Assembly (NCBI RefSeq): GCF_900182585.1
Contig: NZ_FXTM01000004.1
Coordinates: forward strand, 1 to 64,000
Reading direction: 5' to 3'
DNA length: 64,000 nt
DNA from: Balnearium lithotrophicum
Lineage (GTDB): Bacteria > Aquificota > Aquificia > Desulfurobacteriales > Desulfurobacteriaceae
The position numbers were made by a program, and so were the translations under genes. Under the pieces are notes generated by a model, which was not told the DNA's origin, did no database searches, and saw nothing but the letters and a program-made list of their open reading frames with translations. Below, piece by piece: positions 8,271 through 18,375 of the stretch (positions within the stretch are counted from its first letter, which is position 1; each line of letters begins with the position of its first letter).

Positions 8271-11200
8271 GTGAGTAAGAGAGAGATTGTTTTCTCTGAA
8301 GAACCTAAAACTTTTGACTTTGATGCAGTTGAGATAGGTCTCGCTTCCCCTGAGCAGATTAGAGCATGGTCTCACGGTGAGGTAAAGCTCCCAGAGACCC
8401 TTAACTATAGAACCCTCAATCCGGAAAGGGACGGTCTCTTCTGTGCAAGAATCTTTGGTCCTGTAAGGGACTGGGAGTGTCTCTGTGGAAAGTACAGGGG
8501 TTCAAAATATGCGGGCGTTATCTGTGATAGGTGTGGTGTAGAGGTGACCCTCTCCAAGGAGAGGAGGAGAAGGTTTGGCCACATAGAGCTTGCTGCCCCA
8601 TGTACCCACATCTGGTACGTAAAGTCCGTTCCAAGTAAAATTGGAGCTCTCTTGGGGCTCTCCGTCCGTGAGGTAGAAAGGGTCGTTTACTTTGAAAGTT
8701 ACATTGTTCTTGACCCCGGAGATGAGGAGGAAACAGGGCTTGAAAAGTTCCAGCTCCTAACTGAGGAGGAGTACAGGGAAAAGGTTGAGGAGTTGGGAGA
8801 GGATGCATTTGAGGTTGGAATCGGTGCAGAGGGGATAAAGGAGGCCCTAAAGAGGGTCAACTTGGAGGAGCTTGCAGAGGAGTTAAGGGAAGAAATCAGA
8901 ATGTACTCCGGCGAGATATCCTCAATCAACGCCGACCTTCAAAAGAGGCTTCCTAACGTATTTAAAGCAGCAGTGGATACACTCTCCTACTATACGGGGC
9001 TTTCTGAGGATACGATTGTTGGAATTGTTAAGAACGTCCTTGTTGTGGTTACAGACCCTGGAGACTCAAACCTTGAGAAGGGACAGATTATCGAGTACTC
9101 CCACTACAAGGAACTCAGGGATAAGGTTAACTTAGAGGTTGAAAAGGGCGGAAGGGCTTTAGAGTGGTACGTTGATTTCTTAGTTGAGCAGGGAAAGATT
9201 CAGAGCAAGGAGCTCTTAAAGGAGGAGATAAGGAGGGCAACGAGGAAGGATACTACAGAAGCTAAGCTCAAGAAGTTGGTTAGAAGGTTGAAGATAGTTG
9301 AGTCCTTCCTCAACTCAAACAACAAGCCTGAGTGGATGGTTCTTGAGGTTCTTCCCGTTCTTCCACCGGAGCTCCGTCCACTCGTTCCCCTTGAGGGAGG
9401 AAAGTTTGCAACTTCAGACCTTAACGACCTCTACAGGCGCGTAATAAACAGGAACAATAGGCTTAAGAGGTTAATCGAGTTAGATGCCCCCGACATTATC
9501 GTTAGAAACGAAAAGAGGATGCTTCAGGAGGCTGTAGATACGCTTATAGACAACGGAAGGAGGGGAAGACCTGTTAAGTCATCAAAGGGACATCCGTTAA
9601 AGTCCCTATCTGACGTTTTAAGGGGTAAGCAGGGAAGGTTCAGACAGAACCTCTTAGGTAAGCGTGTTGACTACTCGGGCCGTGCCGTTATCGTTGTAGG
9701 TCCGGAGCTCCAGATGCACCAGTGCGGTCTTCCAAAGATAATGGCCCTTGAGCTCTTTAAACCGTTCGTTTACAGGAGACTTGAGGAAAAGGGATACGCT
9801 AACACTGTAAAACAGGCCAAGAAGATGGTTGAAAATCAGGAGCCTGAGGTCTGGGAGTGTTTAGAGGAGGTTATTAAGGAGCACCCGGTTCTCCTCAACA
9901 GGGCACCTACACTCCACAGGGTTTCCATTCAGGCTTTTGAACCTGTTTTGGTTGAGGGTAAAGCTATACAGCTCCACCCCCTCGTCTGTACCGCCTTCAA
10001 CGCAGACTTTGACGGCGACCAGATGGCGGTTCACGTTCCACTCTCCCTCGAGGCACAACTTGAGGCCTACGCTCTGATGCTTTCAACTCAGAATATCCTC
10101 TCTCCTGCCCACGGAAAGCCCCTTGCTGTTCCATCTCAGGACATGGTTTTAGGCCTCTACTACATGACGCTTGAAAAGCCTGGAGCCAAGGGAGAAGGAA
10201 AGGCATTCTCAGACTTTGAGCAGGTACTGAAGGCCTTAGATTTAGGAGAGGTGGAGCTCCACGCAAGGATTAAAGTGAGAGTTCCTTCGAATAAGACCGA
10301 AAGCGGAAAGGAGGAAGTAGTTACTACAACAGCTGGAAGGGTGAAGTTCAACACTCTACTGCCGGAAAACTATCCGTTTGTCAACAAGGTAATGACAAAG
10401 AAGGCCGTTGCTGAGCTGATTGCAGACGTTCACAAGAGGTTTGGAAACGAAGTTACCGTCGACATGTTGGACAGGTTAAAGGAAGCTGGATTCGTTCAGG
10501 CTACACTCGGTGGTCTATCAATTGGAATAAACGACCTTCACATTCCACCGACAAAGAAGGAGCTCATTGAAAAGGCCAAAAAAGAGGTTGCAGAGATAGA
10601 GGAGGGTTACAGAAAGGGACTCCTCTCAAAGGACGAAAGGTACAATAAAATTGTTGATATATGGACGAGGGTCACCGAACAGTTGACAAAGGACATGATG
10701 GACTACATGAAGAGCCACGACCTTGACGGTAGAGGAAGGCTTCCAGACGATGGAACATTCAACCCAGTGTTCATGATGCTTACATCAGGAGCCCGTGGTA
10801 GCCAGACTCAGATTCGCCAGCTTGCAGGTATGAGAGGTCTTATGGCTAAACCTTCCGGTGAAATTATTGAGACTCCGATTATCTCCAACTTCCGTGAGGG
10901 ACTTACAGTTCTCGAGTACTTTATCTCAACCCACGGTGCAAGGAAGGGTCTTGCAGATACAGCTCTCAAAACTGCAGATGCTGGTTACCTAACACGTAGG
11001 CTTGCAGATGTTGCTCAGGACGTTCTCGTAACGATGGAGGACTGCGGATGTGAGGACGGAATTGAAGTCTCTGCACTCATAGAAGCTGGAGAGGTTGTCA
11101 TTCCGCTATCTAAGAGAATAGCGGGAAGAGTTGCTGCAGAGGACATTGTCGACCCGGTTACAGGAGAGGTTTTAGTTAAGAGAAACGAAGAAATTTCTGA

Positions 11201-12686
11201 CGAGGCTGCTCAGAGGATAGAGGACTTAGGTATAGATAAGGTAAAGATTCGCTCGGTACTTACCTGTAGAGCTCCCTTTGGAGTATGTGCCAAGTGTTAC
11301 GGAAGGGACATGGCAAGACAGAGGCCCGTTCAGTTGGGAGAGGCAGTTGGAATTATTGCTGCTCAGTCCATTGGAGAGCCGGGAACGCAGCTGACGATGC
11401 GTACGTTCCACATCGGTGGTATTGCTATGCGCGGAGCCGAGGCTTCAGAGTACAGGGCTAAGCACGACGGTATCGTCAGGATTTTCGACGTTAACGTAAT
11501 TACGGATGAGGAAGGAAGGGAAATCGTTATAAACAGGGCTGGAAAGATTGCAATAGTTGATGAGAAAACGGGTAAGCACTTGGAGAGGTACGACATCCCT
11601 TACGCTGCAGTCTTAAGGGTCAGGGATGGAGATAAGGTTCAGAAAGGTCAGATTCTTGCAGAGTGGGACCCACACGCCATTCCAATTCTCGCTCTAAGGA
11701 GCGGAACTGTTAAGTACAAGGACATCATCCCCGGAGTTACTGTTTCTGAAACTGAGCCCGTTATCCTTGAGTACAGGACTCTCCCGTACGAGCCTACGAT
11801 AGAGCTCCTTGACGATGAAGGAAACGTAGTTGACTTCTACCCACTTCCTGTCGGTGCAAGAATAATGGTTGATGAGGGAGAAAAGGTTAAGGTTGGTACC
11901 CAACTTGCAAGGCTTCCGAGGAAGATTGGAGGAACCAAAGACATTACAGGAGGTCTTCCAAGGGTTGCAGAACTCTTTGAAGCAAGGAGACCGAAGGATT
12001 CAGCCATACTAGCCGAGATAAGCGGTAAGGTCTACGTTGAGACGGAGAAGAACAAAATAGTAATCACGATTGTTGACCCTGAAACGGGAGTTAAGAGGGA
12101 GTACGAAGTTCCAAAGGGTAAGTACGTATACGTTAGAACTGGTGACTTTGTTAGGGCTGGAGAACCTCTAACGGATGGACAGCTCAATCCACACGATATC
12201 CTCAGCATTCTTGGAGAGAGGGCTGTTGCAAGGTTCCTCCTTGATGAGGTTCAGTCTGTCTACCGTGCTCAGGGAGTTGACATCAACGATAAGCACTTTG
12301 AGGTAATCATTAGAAAGATGCTATCAAAGGTTAGAATTGAGGACTCCGGAGATTCCAACTTCTTGGTTGAAGAGGTTGTTGACAGAGAGGAGTTTGAAAA
12401 GGTTAGGGAGAAGCTCTTTAAGGAAGGAAAGAGACCTCCAAAGGCAAGACCTGTTCTCACGGGAATTACGAAGGCTGCCCTATCAACAGAGTCCTTCATC
12501 TCTGCTGCTTCGTTCCAGGAAACAACGAGGGTTCTCTCTGAAGCTGCCATTGCAGGTAAGAGGGACTACTTGAGGGGTCTCAAGGAGAACGTAATAATCG
12601 GAAGGCTCATTCCTGCTGGAACGGGTAGGAAGGAGTACAGAAAGGTTACCTGGGACTACTGTGAAAGTTCTGAAAAAGCCGAATAG
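8271..12686 (+). CDS. rpoC: DNA-directed RNA polymerase subunit beta'
   Basis: A 1471-residue beta' subunit. The N-terminal zinc motif is C70, C72, C85, C88. The catalytic magnesium motif NADFDGD lies at residues 577-583. The trigger/bridge region shows [21 protein letters not shown]. The second zinc site includes CGCEDG and [13 protein letters not shown]. The C-terminus holds GEPLTDG and [10 protein letters not shown]. The start is GTG 8271, seven bases after AGGAGG. It forms an operon with rpoB and ends at a strong terminator. Confidence 0.97.
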   Translation: MSKREIVFSEEPKTFDFDAVEIGLASPEQIRAWSHGEVKLPETLNYRTLNPERDGLFCARIFGPVRDWECLCGKYRGSKYAGVICDRCGVEVTLSKERRRRFGHIELAAPCTHIWYVKSVPSKIGALLGLSVREVERVVYFESYIVLDPGDEEETGLEKFQLLTEEEYREKVEELGEDAFEVGIGAEGIKEALKRVNLEELAEELREEIRMYSGEISSINADLQKRLPNVFKAAVDTLSYYTGLSEDTIVGIVKNVLVVVTDPGDSNLEKGQIIEYSHYKELRDKVNLEVEKGGRALEWYVDFLVEQGKIQSKELLKEEIRRATRKDTTEAKLKKLVRRLKIVESFLNSNNKPEWMVLEVLPVLPPELRPLVPLEGGKFATSDLNDLYRRVINRNNRLKRLIELDAPDIIVRNEKRMLQEAVDTLIDNGRRGRPVKSSKGHPLKSLSDVLRGKQGRFRQNLLGKRVDYSGRAVIVVGPELQMHQCGLPKIMALELFKPFVYRRLEEKGYANTVKQAKKMVENQEPEVWECLEEVIKEHPVLLNRAPTLHRVSIQAFEPVLVEGKAIQLHPLVCTAFNADFDGDQMAVHVPLSLEAQLEAYALMLSTQNILSPAHGKPLAVPSQDMVLGLYYMTLEKPGAKGEGKAFSDFEQVLKALDLGEVELHARIKVRVPSNKTESGKEEVVTTTAGRVKFNTLLPENYPFVNKVMTKKAVAELIADVHKRFGNEVTVDMLDRLKEAGFVQATLGGLSIGINDLHIPPTKKELIEKAKKEVAEIEEGYRKGLLSKDERYNKIVDIWTRVTEQLTKDMMDYMKSHDLDGRGRLPDDGTFNPVFMMLTSGARGSQTQIRQLAGMRGLMAKPSGEIIETPIISNFREGLTVLEYFISTHGARKGLADTALKTADAGYLTRRLADVAQDVLVTMEDCGCEDGIEVSALIEAGEVVIPLSKRIAGRVAAEDIVDPVTGEVLVKRNEEISDEAAQRIEDLGIDKVKIRSVLTCRAPFGVCAKCYGRDMARQRPVQLGEAVGIIAAQSIGEPGTQLTMRTFHIGGIAMRGAEASEYRAKHDGIVRIFDVNVITDEEGREIVINRAGKIAIVDEKTGKHLERYDIPYAAVLRVRDGDKVQKGQILAEWDPHAIPILALRSGTVKYKDIIPGVTVSETEPVILEYRTLPYEPTIELLDDEGNVVDFYPLPVGARIMVDEGEKVKVGTQLARLPRKIGGTKDITGGLPRVAELFEARRPKDSAILAEISGKVYVETEKNKIVITIVDPETGVKREYEVPKGKYVYVRTGDFVRAGEPLTDGQLNPHDILSILGERAVARFLLDEVQSVYRAQGVDINDKHFEVIIRKMLSKVRIEDSGDSNFLVEEVVDREEFEKVREKLFKEGKRPPKARPVLTGITKAALSTESFISAASFQETTRVLSEAAIAGKRDYLRGLKENVIIGRLIPAGTGRKEYRKVTWDYCESSEKAE

Positions 12687-12706
12687 TTGATTTGGAGATT
12701 TATTCA

Positions 12707-12737
12707 AAAGCCCCCCTTTAAAGGGGGGCTTTTTTAT
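12707..12737. terminator. Bidirectional rho-independent terminator (rpoC / gatA)
   Basis: AAAAGCCCCCCTTT and AAAGGGGGGCTTTT form a GC-rich hairpin at 12707-12734 with A/T runs on both sides. It therefore terminates rpoC on the plus strand and gatA on the minus strand. The end of gatA overlaps it. Confidence 0.9.
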
Positions 12738-14200
12738 TGTACGTTAGGTAATTTGTTAATCTTCAGCTCCTTTTCTAAAACGTTTGCAACCTTTAGAATT
12801 GTCCCTTCGTCAAAAGCCTTTCCTATCAGTTGAACCCCAATTGGAAGCCCCTTATCGTCAAATCCGCAAGGGAGGGAGATTGCCGGAAGTCCTGCAAGGT
12901 TTACAGCAATTGTAAAGATGTCCGAAAGGTACATCTTTATCGGGTCGTCAGTTTTTTCTCCGATTTTAAACGCAGTTTCCGGCGTTACAGGGGTTACGAG
13001 AAAATCCACTTCACTGAAAGCATTTTGGAATCCCTGATAAATGAGCGTTCTGACCTTCTGGGCCCTTAGGTAGTAAGCATCGTAGTATCCTGCACTCAAA
13101 GTGTAGGTTCCAATCATAATGCGCCTTTTAACCTCATCCCCAAACCCTTCAGCCCTTGTCTTACAGTACATATCGATTAAATCCTTGTAGTTCTCAGCTC
13201 TAAACGTGTATCTAACTCCGTCGTACCTTCCAAGGTTTGAGGAAGCCTCGGCAGGAGCTATTATGTAGTACGTCTCAACTGCATACTTTGTATTCGGAAG
13301 GGAAACCTCTCTAACTTCAACGCCCAATTTCTCCAAGAGCTTTATGGCATTTAAAACACTTTCCTTAACCTGTGGGTCTATTCCCTCTATGAAATACTCC
13401 TTAGGAACTCCGGCCTTTAAGCCCTTTACTTCCCCGTTCAAGGCCTCCAAAAAGTTTGGAACTGGAACCTTTGCACTTGTAGCGTCCTTGGAGTCCTGCC
13501 CAGAAATTACGTTGAGGAGGTAGGCTGCATCCTCAACACTTTTCGTTATAGGGCCTATCTGGTCTAAGGAGGAGGCAAAAGCAGTTAGTCCGTAACGGGA
13601 AACCCTTCCGTAGGTTGGCTTTAAACCTACAACTCCACAGAAAGCAGCAGGCTGTCTTATTGAACCTCCGGTATCAGAACCTAACGAGGCAAGTGCAGAG
13701 CGGGCTGCAACTGCTGCAGCGGAACCTCCCGATGAGCCTCCGGGAACCCTCTCCAAATCCCACGGGTTTCTCGTCGGTCCAAAGTATGAGGTCTCTGTCG
13801 ATGAGCCCATTGCAAACTCGTCCAAGTTGTTCTTACCTACAAAGATTGCTCCCCTCTCCCTAAGCCTTTTTACTACTGTTGCATCGTAGGGAGATACAAA
13901 GTTTTCTAAGATTTTTGAGGCGCAGGTCATCCTCACATTTTCTACGTTTATGTTGTCCTTTATCGAGATGGGAATTCCAAAAAGCTCAGGAACCTCATCC
14001 TCAGAAAGCCTTGTTAACTCCTCATCGGCAACTTTTGCCTTCCTTCTTGCCTTTTCGTCGGTTACGGTGATGTAGGCATTGAGCTTCGGTTCAGTCTCTT
14101 CTATCCTTTCCAAAACCCTTTCGACAATTTCAGAAGGCTTTACTTCCTTTTTCTTAATTAGAGCGTGGAGCTCCCTCAAACTCCTATTCAAAATTTCCAT
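12734..14200 (-). CDS. gatA: Asp-tRNA(Asn)/Glu-tRNA(Gln) amidotransferase subunit A
   Basis: A 488-residue amidase-signature protein. It releases ammonia from glutamine for GatB, which converts misacylated Glu-tRNA(Gln) or Asp-tRNA(Asn). The Ser-cisSer-Lys triad is visible as K81 (ISIKDN), S156 (in GGSSGGS) and S180 ([14 protein letters not shown]). It follows gatC with a 9-base gap on the minus strand. No gatB lies in the window. Length is normal. Confidence 0.95.
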   Translation of the reverse strand: MEILNRSLRELHALIKKKEVKPSEIVERVLERIEETEPKLNAYITVTDEKARRKAKVADEELTRLSEDEVPELFGIPISIKDNINVENVRMTCASKILENFVSPYDATVVKRLRERGAIFVGKNNLDEFAMGSSTETSYFGPTRNPWDLERVPGGSSGGSAAAVAARSALASLGSDTGGSIRQPAAFCGVVGLKPTYGRVSRYGLTAFASSLDQIGPITKSVEDAAYLLNVISGQDSKDATSAKVPVPNFLEALNGEVKGLKAGVPKEYFIEGIDPQVKESVLNAIKLLEKLGVEVREVSLPNTKYAVETYYIIAPAEASSNLGRYDGVRYTFRAENYKDLIDMYCKTRAEGFGDEVKRRIMIGTYTLSAGYYDAYYLRAQKVRTLIYQGFQNAFSEVDFLVTPVTPETAFKIGEKTDDPIKMYLSDIFTIAVNLAGLPAISLPCGFDDKGLPIGVQLIGKAFDEGTILKVANVLEKELKINKLPNVQ

Positions 14201-14209
14201 TTCTACCTC

Positions 14210-14500
14210 CTATTTTTTAACTACTTTCGGAACTATAAAGTACTCACCGTCTGTCTCTGGAGCGTTCATAAAGGTCTTCTCCCTTGGAAGGCTAATTCCA
14301 GGAACGTCCTCTCTCAGAACATTCTCGGGTGGAATAACCGAGAATTTGGGGTCTATTCCCTCTGTGTTAAGTTCGTTCAGCTTTTCCACAAAGTCTAAAA
14401 TTTCTGAGAGCTGTTCTCTGAACTTTTCAATCTCCTCTTCCCTTAACTCTATCCTTGCAAGTTTTGCAATGTGTAGAACTTCCTCACGGCTCAGCTTCAT
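14210..14500 (-). CDS. gatC: Asp/Glu-tRNA amidotransferase subunit C
   Basis: A 96-residue GatC. The opening LSREEVLHIAKLARIELREEEIEKFREQLSEIL is the typical helical start, and a proline-rich C-terminal half with LREDVPG follows. GatC stabilises the GatA-GatB complex. The gene overlaps the end of the upstream minus-strand gene by four bases and is followed by gatA, so all three are probably one transcript. Confidence 0.93.
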   Translation of the reverse strand: MKLSREEVLHIAKLARIELREEEIEKFREQLSEILDFVEKLNELNTEGIDPKFSVIPPENVLREDVPGISLPREKTFMNAPETDGEYFIVPKVVKK

Positions 14501-14820
14501 CTCCTACTCCTTAAATATGCTTTTATGTTTTCTCCAATCTCCTCAATCAAGCGCCTCATGTAGGGGTCTGAGGAGTGGGAAACTATTTTAACATTAGGTT
14601 TGAGTTCAACTTCCCCCGTATAGACTGCTTCCTCCAACCACCTGATAAAGTCTATTCCGTTCCCTCCAAACTTGGAGTACTCCTCTAAGTAGTTATCAAG
14701 GTCAAGAACCTCTATCTCCCTTCCGTACTTCTTAACAATTTCCTTGAGCTTGTCCACTCTCCTAACCAGTATATAATCTGATGATGGAGAATTTCTCCAG
14801 TCATCTAAGTAGACTTTCAA
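14497..14820 (-). CDS. Receiver-like domain protein (cyclic-phosphate-processing REC family)
   Basis: A 107-residue single-domain protein. It starts KVYLDDWRNSPS and has a central LDLDNYLEEY with GIDFIRWLEEA. The LDDxR start, the internal acidic strand and the GxDxxxWLE helix resemble the stand-alone receiver-like family (cREC) linked to cyclic phosphate processing. The assignment is from memory of the family pattern, so the biochemical role is uncertain. It uses a TTG start behind GGAGG. The start is only 19 bases from a divergent gene and shares its palindromic ribosome-binding sequence. Confidence 0.6.
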   Translation of the reverse strand: MKVYLDDWRNSPSSDYILVRRVDKLKEIVKKYGREIEVLDLDNYLEEYSKFGGNGIDFIRWLEEAVYTGEVELKPNVKIVSHSSDPYMRRLIEEIGENIKAYLRSRR

Positions 14821-14824
14821 CTTT

Positions 14825-14834
14825 CCTCCGGAGG
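14825..14834. promoter_or_regulatory. Palindromic ribosome-binding sequence shared by two divergent genes
   Basis: CCTCCGGAGG is a perfect palindrome. It supplies GGAGG five bases before TTG 14840 on the plus strand and GGAGG before TTG 14820 on the minus strand. Promoters for both genes must lie inside the opposing coding regions or further away. Confidence 0.6.
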
Positions 14835-14839
14835 TTGTT

Positions 14840-15046
14840 TTGGGAAAAATTTTAGTTGAAATTGAAGGAAAGGAAAGGGAAGTAGAGATAAAAGGAAAAA
14901 AGGTAAGGGTGGATAAACTTTTGGAGAATATGGGGATTTATCCTGAGACTGCTGTTGTTGTTAGGGGAAAGGGGCTCCTGTGCGATGACGACTACGTTTT
15001 GGATGGGGAAAGGGTAAAGGTAGTTGTAGCAACTTCAAAGGGTTGA
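14840..15046 (+). CDS. ThiS/MoaD-like beta-grasp protein
   Basis: A 68-residue protein that looks like a ubiquitin-fold sulfur carrier: LVEIEGKEREVEI, then VDKLLENMGIYPETAVVVRGKGLLCDDDYVLDGERVKVVVA. Sulfur carriers normally end in Gly-Gly, which is adenylated and thiocarboxylated. This one ends TSKG, with only one terminal glycine, so its activity as a carrier is uncertain. It starts with TTG behind GGAGG and is followed after one base by ruvX. Confidence 0.7.
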   Translation: MGKILVEIEGKEREVEIKGKKVRVDKLLENMGIYPETAVVVRGKGLLCDDDYVLDGERVKVVVATSKG

Positions 15047-15047
15047 T

Positions 15048-15485
15048 ATGAAGAGAGCAATGGCCTTGGATGTGGGATTTAAGAAAATAGGTGTTGCCCT
15101 TTCAGACCCTTTGATGCTTACATCCTACCCCTACAGGGTTATTTTTAGGAGAAGTAACAGGGAAACTTTCGAGGAGCTCCTTGGCATTATTGAGGAAAAA
15201 GGGGTTTCCGACGTTGTTGTTGGAATTCCCATAAACAGGGAGGGAAAAAGGACGAGGATAGGGGAAAAGATTGAAAAGTTTGTAGATAAGTTTAAAAATT
15301 TCCTCAGTGAGAGAGGAGTTAGAGTAAGGTTTCACCTTTTTGACGAGTCATACTCTACACTGGAGGCTGAGGAGCTCTTGAGAAACTTGGGGAAAAAGAG
15401 AGAAGCAGTTGACGATGTGGCAGCTGCTTTAATACTAAGGGAGTGGCTTGAGGAGAGGAGGAATGAGAAAGAAGAGGAGCGTTAG
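15048..15485 (+). CDS. ruvX: Putative pre-16S rRNA nuclease / Holliday junction resolvase-like YqgF
   Basis: A 145-residue RNase H-fold protein. The start MALDVGFKKIGVALSDPL carries the first catalytic Asp of the YqgF motif. VVVGIPIN, the FDESYSTLEAEELL motif and DDVAAALILREWLE near the end match the family. YqgF processes the 5' end of 16S rRNA in E. coli. It overlaps the 5' part of rimM by 23 bases, in line with a ribosome-maturation cluster with rimM and trmD. Confidence 0.9.
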   Translation: MKRAMALDVGFKKIGVALSDPLMLTSYPYRVIFRRSNRETFEELLGIIEEKGVSDVVVGIPINREGKRTRIGEKIEKFVDKFKNFLSERGVRVRFHLFDESYSTLEAEELLRNLGKKREAVDDVAAALILREWLEERRNEKEEER

Positions 15486-16035
15486 GGCAATTTTAGAGAG
15501 GAGGAAGAGGCGTTTCTTTGACCACTCAAACGAGGTTATGATAGGTAAAGTAGTTGGTGTTCATGGGCTAAAAGGAGATTTAAAGGTAAGGTCGGAATCT
15601 GACGTTTTCGAGAGACAGATTGAGAAAACACCGGAAGTTTCACTCTATAGGGGAACGAAGAAGGAGAGATTGGAGGTTGAATACGTTAAACCCTACAAGG
15701 AGATTTTCCTCGTTAAGTTTAAGGGGATTAACGATAGGAGCTCTGCCGAGGAGAGGATGGGGGGAGAAATATACATAGGAAAGGATGAACAGGTTCCCTT
15801 AGAGGAGGGGGAGTTTTACTACCACCAGTTAATCGGTTTAAAGGTTGTTGATGAAAGTGGAAGGGAGATAGGGAAGGTTAAGTCGATAATGGAACAGCCT
15901 GCAAGCCATATCCTTGAGGTGGAAACTGAATCCAATAAGGAAGTCCTCATTCCCTTTATAGACCAGTTTGTTAAGGAGGTCGATTTAAAAAACGGGAAAA
16001 TAGTCGTTTCCCTCATTGAGGGAATGGAGGATTAG
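15463..16035 (+). CDS. rimM: Ribosome maturation factor RimM
   Basis: RimM assists assembly of the 30S head by binding uS19. The core starts MIGKVVGVHGLKGDLKVRSES, continues with FLVKFKGINDRSSAEE, and has the PRC-barrel part YYHQLIGLKVVDESGREIGKV and LIPFIDQFVKEVDL. The start is uncertain. ATG 15463 has a GGAG site but adds a 25-residue basic extension overlapping ruvX. ATG 15538 gives the usual family N-terminus but has a poorer ribosome site. trmD follows immediately. Confidence 0.9.
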   Translation: MRKKRSVRAILERRKRRFFDHSNEVMIGKVVGVHGLKGDLKVRSESDVFERQIEKTPEVSLYRGTKKERLEVEYVKPYKEIFLVKFKGINDRSSAEERMGGEIYIGKDEQVPLEEGEFYYHQLIGLKVVDESGREIGKVKSIMEQPASHILEVETESNKEVLIPFIDQFVKEVDLKNGKIVVSLIEGMED

Positions 16036-16788
16036 TTGAGAATAGACGTTCTTACTGTTCTTCCCGGCCTCTTTGACTGTTTTTTGAGGGAAGGGGTTAT
16101 CGGTAGGGCTGTAAAGTCCGGAAAGGTTAACGTTAACGTAGTTAACATTCGGGACTATGCACTTGACAAACACCGGGTTGTTGATGACGTTCCTTACGGT
16201 GGTGGCCCTGGAATGGTTCTTAAGCCAGAGCCAATCTTTAGAGCTTACGATGAACTAACGAAGGAAGGGGAAAAGCCCTTAGTCATTCTAACAGAACCCT
16301 GGGGTGAGGTTTTCAACCAGGATATGGCCTTGGAGCTCTCTAAAAAGGGAAGGCTAATGATAATATGTGGAAGGTACGAGGGAGTTGATGAGAGGGTTAA
16401 GTCTATTGTTGACAGGGAAGTCTCAATAGGGGATTACGTTCTGACGGGAGGGGAACTTCCAGCAATGGTGATAATGGATGCCGTAATCAGACTGATTCCA
16501 GGGGTTTTGGGAAATAGGGAGAGCTTAAGTGCAGATTCATTCATGGATAGAGGGCTTCTTGGATATCCGAACTACACCCGTCCTTCAGAGTTTAGGGGAA
16601 TGAGGGTTCCCGACGTTTTGCTCTCAGGCCACCATAGGAGGATAGAGCTGTGGAGAAAGGAACAGAGTCTAAAGAGGACCCTTGATAGGAAACCGGAACT
16701 GATAGACAAACTCATGAGGGAAGGAAAGCTCTCAAAGGAAGAGATAGAGATTATTAAAAAACTTAAGGGGCAGAAGAATGAAGATTGA
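16036..16788 (+). CDS. trmD: tRNA (guanine-N1-)-methyltransferase TrmD
   Basis: A 250-residue SPOUT methyltransferase that makes m1G37 in tRNAs. The start [24 protein letters not shown], the knot segment [12 protein letters not shown]...[18 protein letters not shown] and DYPNYTRP-like [13 protein letters not shown] are diagnostic. The start is TTG directly after the rimM stop. Normal length. It overlaps the next small gene by 11 bases. Confidence 0.95.
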   Translation: MRIDVLTVLPGLFDCFLREGVIGRAVKSGKVNVNVVNIRDYALDKHRVVDDVPYGGGPGMVLKPEPIFRAYDELTKEGEKPLVILTEPWGEVFNQDMALELSKKGRLMIICGRYEGVDERVKSIVDREVSIGDYVLTGGELPAMVIMDAVIRLIPGVLGNRESLSADSFMDRGLLGYPNYTRPSEFRGMRVPDVLLSGHHRRIELWRKEQSLKRTLDRKPELIDKLMREGKLSKEEIEIIKKLKGQKNED

Positions 16789-17020
16789 AATATTTGATAA
16801 GGCCGGAAACGAGATAGCATCCTGGGAGGTCGATGAGGAGACCTGCAACAGATTTAAAGCTTTGAGTAAAGAGGATATAGTTTTGGAACTGGCAACAGGG
16901 ATAGCTGTTTCCTTAAAGGAGATGGGAGTTGATTTAACCTTCAACGTGATTGTTAACGAGTGGGGAAAGGTAGTAGTGTGCGGAAGGGAAATTGATTTGG
17001 CGGGAAACTCCCGCCTTTAG
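16778..17020 (+). CDS. Small hypothetical protein downstream of trmD
   Basis: An 80-residue ORF starting ATG 16778 inside the end of trmD, probably translationally coupled. It is a mixed alpha/beta acidic protein with no signal peptide or membrane segment and no motif that I recognise. Codon use resembles its neighbours and the overlap suggests it is real. It runs convergent with an FmdB-type gene, the two stops being five bases apart. Confidence 0.65.
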   Translation: MKIEIFDKAGNEIASWEVDEETCNRFKALSKEDIVLELATGIAVSLKEMGVDLTFNVIVNEWGKVVVCGREIDLAGNSRL

Positions 17021-17025
17021 ATTCC

Positions 17026-17214
17026 TCAGCCAAAGGATGTACAGGCACTGGATGAACCTGAATCGCTTCCTCCAATTGCACAGGCGGAAATTTTCTTAAC
17101 AACCTTTTCGCTTCCACACTTTGGACACTTTACCTGACCAACCTGAGAAGCTGAAATTACAAACTTTTCAAACTCCTCTCCACACTCCTGGCACTTAAAC
17201 TCGTAAATCGGCAT
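17026..17214 (-). CDS. FmdB-family zinc-ribbon protein
   Basis: A 62-residue protein beginning MPIYEFKCQECGEEFEKF, with C8/C11 and C30/C33 forming a zinc ribbon, then a Gly/Ser-rich tail with further cysteines. This matches the FmdB putative regulatory family, whose role is not settled. It stands alone on the minus strand between trmD's unit and pheA. Confidence 0.88.
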   Translation of the reverse strand: MPIYEFKCQECGEEFEKFVISASQVGQVKCPKCGSEKVVKKISACAIGGSDSGSSSACTSFG

Positions 17215-17296
17215 TCCTTCCTCCTGTATAGAATCTCTGTGGCCTAATAATATAGGTATAATTCGTAAGCTATGTAATTTCTAACGAGGTAGAGGT

Positions 17297-18373
17297 ATGG
17301 AAAATCTCTCAGAGCTCCGAGAAGAAATAGACAGGATAGACAGGGAAATTCTAACCCTTTTAAACAGGAGAGCAAAAATTGCCCAAAAGGTTGGGGAGAT
17401 AAAGAGGGAAAAGGGACTTCCCTTTTACGTTCCTGGGAGAGAGGCTAAGATACTTTCAAAGTTGGAGGAATTAAATCAAGGACCACTTCCTCCAGAGAGC
17501 ATAAGGGCAATCTTCAGGGAGGTAATATCTGCCTGTAGAGCTCTTGAAGAGCCTACAAAAGTTGCATTTTTGGGTCCACAGGCAACGTTTACCCATCTGG
17601 CAGCTCTAAAGCACTTTGGAACCTCATCTGACTTGAGACCTAAGGATTCAATAGACGATGTTTTTAATGAAGTTGAAAAGGGCAGAGTAGACTACGGAGT
17701 TGTTCCTATTGAAAACTCCATAGAGGGAATCGTTAACTACACAATAGATATGTTCCTGGAGACCGACTTAAAAATAAGCGGTGAGGTCTTTGTTCCAGTT
17801 AACCTCCATCTTATGAGCAAGGAGGGAAGTTTAGACAGAATAAAGAAGGTCTACTCCCACAGGCACGCAATAGCCCAGTCGAGAAAGTGGCTCTCGGAAA
17901 ACTTACCTTACGTTGAAGTTGAGGAGGTTTCAAGTACGGCAAGGGCTGCGGAGATTGCAAGTAGGGAACCTGGTTCTGCTGCGATAGCAAGTGAAGCTGC
18001 TGCTCTCCTTTACGACCTCAACATACTTGCAAAAAACATCCAGGAGCTCTCCAAAAACTTCACGAGGTTCTTAATAATAGGAAAGAGCGATTCAGAATTT
18101 CCTTCGGGTAGGGATAAAACCTCCGTTATGTTCAGCACAAGGCACGAGGCAGGAGCTCTCTTTAAGGCACTTCAACCTTTTGCCGTTTACGATGTAAATC
18201 TCTCCAAAATAGAGTCAAGGCCTACAAAGAAGAAGCCTTGGGAGTACGTATTCTTTGTCGACATTGAGGGACACAGGAAGGAGGAAAGGGTTTCCAAGGC
18301 ACTCTCAGAGCTTGAGAGAGGATGTAGCTTTTTCAAGATTTTAGGCTCCTACCCAACAGGATTTAAGGAGTGA
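17297..18373 (+). CDS. pheA: Bifunctional chorismate mutase / prephenate dehydratase
   Basis: A 358-residue P-protein for phenylalanine synthesis. Residues 1-85 form the AroQ chorismate mutase helices (LREEIDRIDREILTLLNRRAKIAQKVGEIK). About 92-270 is the prephenate dehydratase domain (VAFLGPQATFTHLAALKHFG; VVPIENSIEGIVNYTIDMF; NFTRFLIIG). About 280-358 is the ACT regulatory domain with SKIESRPTKKKPWEYVFFVD, the phenylalanine-binding ESRP motif. It is the first gene of a run that continues through hisB into the pel locus. Confidence 0.95.
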   Translation: MENLSELREEIDRIDREILTLLNRRAKIAQKVGEIKREKGLPFYVPGREAKILSKLEELNQGPLPPESIRAIFREVISACRALEEPTKVAFLGPQATFTHLAALKHFGTSSDLRPKDSIDDVFNEVEKGRVDYGVVPIENSIEGIVNYTIDMFLETDLKISGEVFVPVNLHLMSKEGSLDRIKKVYSHRHAIAQSRKWLSENLPYVEVEEVSSTARAAEIASREPGSAAIASEAAALLYDLNILAKNIQELSKNFTRFLIIGKSDSEFPSGRDKTSVMFSTRHEAGALFKALQPFAVYDVNLSKIESRPTKKKPWEYVFFVDIEGHRKEERVSKALSELERGCSFFKILGSYPTGFKE

Positions 18374-18375
18374 AA

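Noticed and set aside
14079-14591. 170-residue plus-strand ORF across gatA/gatC
   Set aside because: It is antisense to two clear genes; low-complexity Ser/Phe/Leu content is typical of a shadow frame.
17257-17262. TATAAT upstream of pheA as a promoter
   Set aside because: The -10 is good, but no acceptable -35 lies 16-18 bases upstream, so I did not list it.
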